From Bacteroidales bacterium (lineage in GTDB: Bacteria; Bacteroidota; Bacteroidia; Bacteroidales; UBA932): 64,000 nt of DNA. Below, piece after piece: positions 60,488 through 64,000 of the stretch; within the stretch, counting starts at the first letter, position 1; each line of letters opens with the position of its first letter. Made by a program: the position numbers and the translations under genes. Location of the stretch: the NCBI GenBank assembly GCA_017626555.1, contig JAGAIM010000072.1:62001-126000 (forward strand), in the 5' to 3' direction. The notes under the pieces were generated by a model. It saw nothing but the letters and a program-made list of their open reading frames with translations, did no database searches and was not told the origin of the DNA.

Positions 60488-61135
60488 CTATTTCTTTTCC
60501 ACTTCGACGATCAGAGGCCCATAATGATCGGTTCTTGTGTCGTACCATAACGTTATGACCATCAATCCGTCTGTGCCTATAGTGCCGACAGGGGTGCAGT
60601 AAATCTTATTGCCGTTCCCATCTGTATAAAAATAGTCGTTTTCATCAGCGGAGATGACGAATCCTTTGTATTCTACGGGAAGTATGATGCCGTTGCTGTC
60701 TGGCTGCGGACCTTGTTCGCCGCCTTCGTTTCCTTCTCCTTCCTCACCCTCTGTGCTTCCATCCTCTTCTGACTTTACAGTTTCATCCGGATGAGAAGGA
60801 TATATGCGTCCCATCAATTTCAGAGTCATATCCTCGGTGTGCAGATTCTCCACAGCCCAGACCACCGAATCTATCTGGAGGATTTTCGTCTGAGGATCAT
60901 ATCCGTATGGGAAGGCTCCTTTCATACCTTCGATGCAGCACAATCCTTCCTTGTAGAATGTCATAGCGGGGTAGAATGCCGAATCGGCCTGGGCTACAAG
61001 TTCTCCATTGAAGAAATATTCGCATCCTATTCCGTCCCAGTTGCCCAAAGGGGAGTCGAGTGGACCGACGTAAGCATCCGGTTTGCAGGAAAGGAGTGTA
61101 AAGGCCAGTAAGGTACAATATAATATCTTTTTCAT
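60488..61135 (-). CDS. Lipoprotein of unknown function with Gly/Glu linker
   Basis: The ATG at 61135 shares its base with the prmA stop (TAATG) and gives 215 residues with lipobox TLLSC (Cys17). The first domain (about 30-110, SPLGNWDGIGCEYFFNGELV) resembles lipocalin-like or DUF-type beta sheets. Then comes an acidic Gly linker (about 120-148) and a C-terminal strand-rich piece (VEYKGFVISADENDYFYTD). I do not recognise the family. Coupled to prmA. Confidence 0.7.
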   Translation of the reverse strand: MKKILYCTLLAFTLLSCKPDAYVGPLDSPLGNWDGIGCEYFFNGELVAQADSAFYPAMTFYKEGLCCIEGMKGAFPYGYDPQTKILQIDSVVWAVENLHTEDMTLKLMGRIYPSHPDETVKSEEDGSTEGEEGEGNEGGEQGPQPDSNGIILPVEYKGFVISADENDYFYTDGNGNKIYCTPVGTIGTDGLMVITLWYDTRTDHYGPLIVEVEKK

Positions 61136-61989
61136 TATTTGCTGAATTTTATGCAGCACCAGTTATCGATACTGTCGTGACTTACATATTCGAGGCCGGC
61201 CGCAGAAGCGGTACCGATGATCATCGGCATATCTTCCACGTAGAATCCGCTTACGAACAACAATCCTCCTTTGCGGAGCGAGTGAGCGTATGTCTGCATA
61301 TCCTGAATGAGGATGTTGCGGTTGATGTTGGCTAAAAAGACATCATAACTGTTCCGCTGAAGCAGGGATGCATCCCCGCAGTAGGTCTCTATTCTGTTGC
61401 CCACTCTGTTAAGCCTTGCATTGTCGTATGCTGATATTGCAGCCACAGCGTCAATGTCGATGCCATATACGCGTTCAGCCTTCATCTTGGCGGCAAGAAT
61501 CGCAAGTATGGCAGTGCCGCAGCCCATATCCATAACGACTTTGCCTCTGACCTGTTCTTCGTTTTCCAGGAGTGCGCGGCACATCATATATGTAGTCTGG
61601 TGATGGCCTGTGCCGAATGCCATCTTGGGGTCGATCGTGATGTTGAAACGAGTCTTTTTCAACCCTTGATGGAAAGATGCTTTTATCGTGCATTTCCTAT
61701 CGACGATGATAGGGGTGAACTCGCTTTCCCAGACCGCGTTCCAGTTTACTGCCGGCATCAGGTTGGCGCTGAATTCGACATCAAATCCCATTCCCTCCAG
61801 GCCGCTCATCACGACTTTGAGTTCCTGCGCGTTGTAAAGTTCCTTCTGAATATAGCATTTGAGGTACGGATCTTCCATTGTGAAGGATTCGAAAGGAAGT
61901 CCGCATATCTCCGCTGTTACGATTTCAGCGTTCTCCTCGCTGAACGGTGCGATTCTGATCGCAACTTCAATGTATTCCTGACTGTTCAT
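61135..61989 (-). CDS. prmA: Ribosomal protein L11 methyltransferase
   Basis: Protein of 284 residues. The N-terminal L11-recognition domain (about 1-100) precedes a SAM-binding Rossmann fold with VVMDMGCGTAILAILAAKMK (about 150-170) and YGIDIDAVAAISAYDNARLN. FGTGHHQTTYMMC is the family motif. It methylates L11 at several amino groups. It overlaps the AsmA-like gene by 23 bp upstream and the lipoprotein gene by one base downstream, so the three form one transcript. Confidence 0.93.
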   Translation of the reverse strand: MNSQEYIEVAIRIAPFSEENAEIVTAEICGLPFESFTMEDPYLKCYIQKELYNAQELKVVMSGLEGMGFDVEFSANLMPAVNWNAVWESEFTPIIVDRKCTIKASFHQGLKKTRFNITIDPKMAFGTGHHQTTYMMCRALLENEEQVRGKVVMDMGCGTAILAILAAKMKAERVYGIDIDAVAAISAYDNARLNRVGNRIETYCGDASLLQRNSYDVFLANINRNILIQDMQTYAHSLRKGGLLFVSGFYVEDMPMIIGTASAAGLEYVSHDSIDNWCCIKFSK

Positions 61990-64000
61990 CTGTTGTATCT
62001 GATGTTTCTTTTGTTATCTGTTCCATATCCTGAGAACCGGATTCTGCATCCAACTGCTTCTTTTCTTCTTCCGAAAGTTCTTCCAACTGCTGGTCAACAG
62101 CATTGACAAAGCCTAAGATTTTCTTGAGGCTGTTGATGGCATCCTGTTTCTCGTTTTCTTTTATAGCGACCTCGACACCTTTTTCAAATATGCCTCTTAT
62201 GGATTCCGCCAGATTGATTCGGGTACGGTCTATTACTTCTGTGAAGACAGGGATCTTGGTGTTCTTATATTTCGGTTTACCTATCTTGAACTTCATATTG
62301 CTGAAGTCCGGTCCGTACATATCGACTCCTACTTTGAATACCATAGGCGACCGTATGATCGAAGCGTGGTATCTGAAAGATTGGTCGAGATTGTGCTTGC
62401 CGCTTAAAGCCAACGTATATCTGTCAATATCTACTATGAAAGGAAAGACCTCGATAGTGTTGTCCTTTATGACTCCTTCTACTGTCATCCTGTCAATCCT
62501 GCCTTCGTCCCTATCCTTGAACTTAAGTTTCTTGGCGAGGTCTGTGAACATCTTGTCGCCGCTGAGAGTCAGATTCTCGCCTCCGATCCTGATTACCCCG
62601 TTGATGCTCGGCATCATTACGTTCATATTTGTATCCAGACTGGCTGTCGCGGCCAGGATACAATCAACCGATCCTTTGAATGATTTGAGCAAAGGCATAA
62701 TCGTGTCGATTGCCGGCATCATTGATATGACTTTTTCAGTAGTGATATCTGTGAGGCCTATATTGAAACCTGTGCGTATATCCTTTTTGCTTCTTGTGGC
62801 ATAGAATCCTTCGAATGATCCGTTGCCGACGTTGGTGCTGACTGTCGTGTTGAGAATCTGCATACATCTCTCCTTCATCACGATGTCGGCTCCGAGGCTG
62901 CTGATATCCAGTTCGGAGAATCTGATGTTCCTGGCGTTAAGGCTTAAGTCTGCTACTATGTTGGCAGGGACGACTATGAGTTTCTGAGGCTCGTCCATTG
63001 ACAGAGAGTCAGCCACAACCATCTGCAGGAATTCGGAATCGCTTGCTTCAGACATATCTGTACTGTCCGGGTTGAATGACGCTCCGGCATTGAATGCAGC
63101 AAGGAGTTCATTTGCATCCATTTCATCCGATGTGATGTCCATATCCAGGTTGTACGTGCCTCTCCCCAGAAGAGCGCGCCGAAGTCCCGAGAGCCTGCCT
63201 TTGGCTGCAATTTGTGATGAGCCGGCAAGAACTTTAAGGCTGTCGATGCGGAACTCATTGTTGTTGAAGGAAATATCCATTCCCTTGAGTATGTTTCTCA
63301 ATGGAAGGTAAGGTGTCATAAGGATTCCAGTGCGGACCTTTATGCCACCGTCAAGATCCCATTCTCTGAAATACCTGGCAAGACTTTCGTCAAGTCTGAT
63401 GTTGATGTCCTGTGCCTTGAAATCTTCCTCAGTCATCCAGTCTGGAATGTCCCTTGTCTTTTTACCGGAAGCATAACGGCGGAAAAGAGAGTCGGAAGGA
63501 ATATCGGGGTGCTCCTGAGCAAGTGAGTCAAGCACTGCTTTCCTTCTCTGCCTGCGTTCTATTGAGTTCATCGCAGCAGTCCCTTTTACTGATGCATCCG
63601 TCAGAATTACGCGGTTGGCGGCATCCCTGACATATATTCTCTTATTTGTGCTGGACAGGCTCAATACCGGTACCTTGTGGTTCCCTTTCTTCGGAACCAT
63701 CTGAAATCTGTTTGCAGTATTGTCCAGAGATACCGACAGCCCCTCTGCATCCTTCAGGGAGAGAGTCTCTGCATTGATATGTCCTCCCAGAGGATGGATC
63801 TTGGTAGTATCCTTGTCTGAGAAAGCATCCGCTGCATTTTTTGCCGCTATGTCGATGGACTGTCCGTTAAAGGAAAGAATATCCTTGTAATTCAGGTCGG
63901 CCTTGTCTATCCTGCCGTTGATTGCTATAAGTCTGAAGGAACGCTCCGGATCTGCTTTGGATGTGACGGATTCCGGCCCTATCTTTATATCGAGTCCGTC
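61967..64000 (-). CDS. AsmA-like envelope protein, N-terminus cut by window
   Basis: The minus-strand frame is open to the right edge, so the start and the N-terminal membrane helix lie beyond 64000; 677 residues are seen. Repetitive beta-strands (LTLSGDKMFTDLAKKLKFKD, DRMTVEGVIKDNTIEVFPF and MVFKVGVDMYGPDFSNMKFK) fit the C-terminal half of Bacteroidota AsmA-family proteins. The C-terminal tail (about 640-677) is Gln/Glu/Asp-rich. AsmA-type proteins are thought to move lipids between membranes or help outer-membrane assembly. It overlaps prmA by 23 bp. Confidence 0.78.
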   Translation of the reverse strand, partial: DGLDIKIGPESVTSKADPERSFRLIAINGRIDKADLNYKDILSFNGQSIDIAAKNAADAFSDKDTTKIHPLGGHINAETLSLKDAEGLSVSLDNTANRFQMVPKKGNHKVPVLSLSSTNKRIYVRDAANRVILTDASVKGTAAMNSIERRQRRKAVLDSLAQEHPDIPSDSLFRRYASGKKTRDIPDWMTEEDFKAQDINIRLDESLARYFREWDLDGGIKVRTGILMTPYLPLRNILKGMDISFNNNEFRIDSLKVLAGSSQIAAKGRLSGLRRALLGRGTYNLDMDITSDEMDANELLAAFNAGASFNPDSTDMSEASDSEFLQMVVADSLSMDEPQKLIVVPANIVADLSLNARNIRFSELDISSLGADIVMKERCMQILNTTVSTNVGNGSFEGFYATRSKKDIRTGFNIGLTDITTEKVISMMPAIDTIMPLLKSFKGSVDCILAATASLDTNMNVMMPSINGVIRIGGENLTLSGDKMFTDLAKKLKFKDRDEGRIDRMTVEGVIKDNTIEVFPFIVDIDRYTLALSGKHNLDQSFRYHASIIRSPMVFKVGVDMYGPDFSNMKFKIGKPKYKNTKIPVFTEVIDRTRINLAESIRGIFEKGVEVAIKENEKQDAINSLKKILGFVNAVDQQLEELSEEEKKQLDAESGSQDMEQITKETSDTTDEQSGIH

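Noticed and set aside
1-64000. CRISPR arrays, insertion sequences, tRNA or rRNA genes
   Set aside because: No regularly spaced direct repeats, transposase motifs or conserved RNA sequences were found. The Xer recombinase looks like the housekeeping type.

Overview
The window is chromosomal DNA from a member of the Bacteroidales (Bacteroidota). This rests on several independent signs: many Cys-anchored lipoproteins; BACON, DUF4988-like, PCMD, Omp28-like, DUF3078 and fimbrillin-like domains; a two-copy [11 protein letters not shown] motif in the long N-terminus of IF-2; a short-form ProRS; a small histone H1-like protein; and promoters of the Bacteroidetes TTTG / TAnnTTTG type with few strong Shine-Dalgarno sequences. 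Genus is not decidable by eye; a Rikenellaceae- or 'Cryptobacteroides'-like gut lineage is a guess. No rRNA, tRNA, CRISPR array, insertion sequence or prophage was seen. GC looks moderate and even, except for a possibly AT-richer middle of the M64 peptidase gene near 41-42.4 kb.

Layout. 1-13.7 kb: six co-directional genes for large surface lipoproteins. Four share a repeated Tyr-rich, fibronectin-III-like module; an Omp28-like protein and an S41 protease sit among them. 13.7-22.1 kb: housekeeping, with rimP-nusA-infB on the minus strand and lpxD-lpxC-lpxA-wbqC-like on the plus strand; LpxC lacks the C-terminal FabZ domain common in this phylum. 22.1-31 kb: a FadL/OmpP1-type porin, an extreme Trp/Tyr/Gly-rich lipoprotein, proS, a DUF3078 outer-membrane protein, tilS and sppA. 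31.1-36.7 kb: a probable heavy-metal uptake locus (Cys-rich membrane protein, TonB receptor, HMA protein) followed by nfnAB. 36.7-39.8 kb: LolE-like permease, rbfA and tyrS. 40-49.7 kb: an uncatalogued 50-aa small gene, a mosaic M64 peptidase, an M49-like peptidase, tpiA, an M6 peptidase with a small lipoprotein partner, and a PCMD protein. 49.8-55.9 kb: histone H1-like, pth, rplY, a C11 peptidase, a second M49 peptidase and a Xer recombinase. 55.9-64 kb: FKBP isomerase, pnuC, GDSL hydrolase, an N-acetylglucosamine-kinase-like ATPase, recR, corA, a small lipoprotein, prmA and a truncated AsmA-like gene.

How it fits together. Housekeeping genes (translation, lipid A, redox, repair) alternate with an envelope-facing set of lipoproteins and exported peptidases (S41, S49, M64, M6, C11 and two M49), suggesting a host- or protein-feeding lifestyle. 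The least explained parts are the leading lipoprotein cluster, the mosaic M64 protein with its small upstream gene, two roughly 100-bp cloverleaf-like palindromes, a dispersed inverted repeat that supplies the xer start codon, and strong hairpins right after the promoters of rimP, rplY, corA and probably lpxC.
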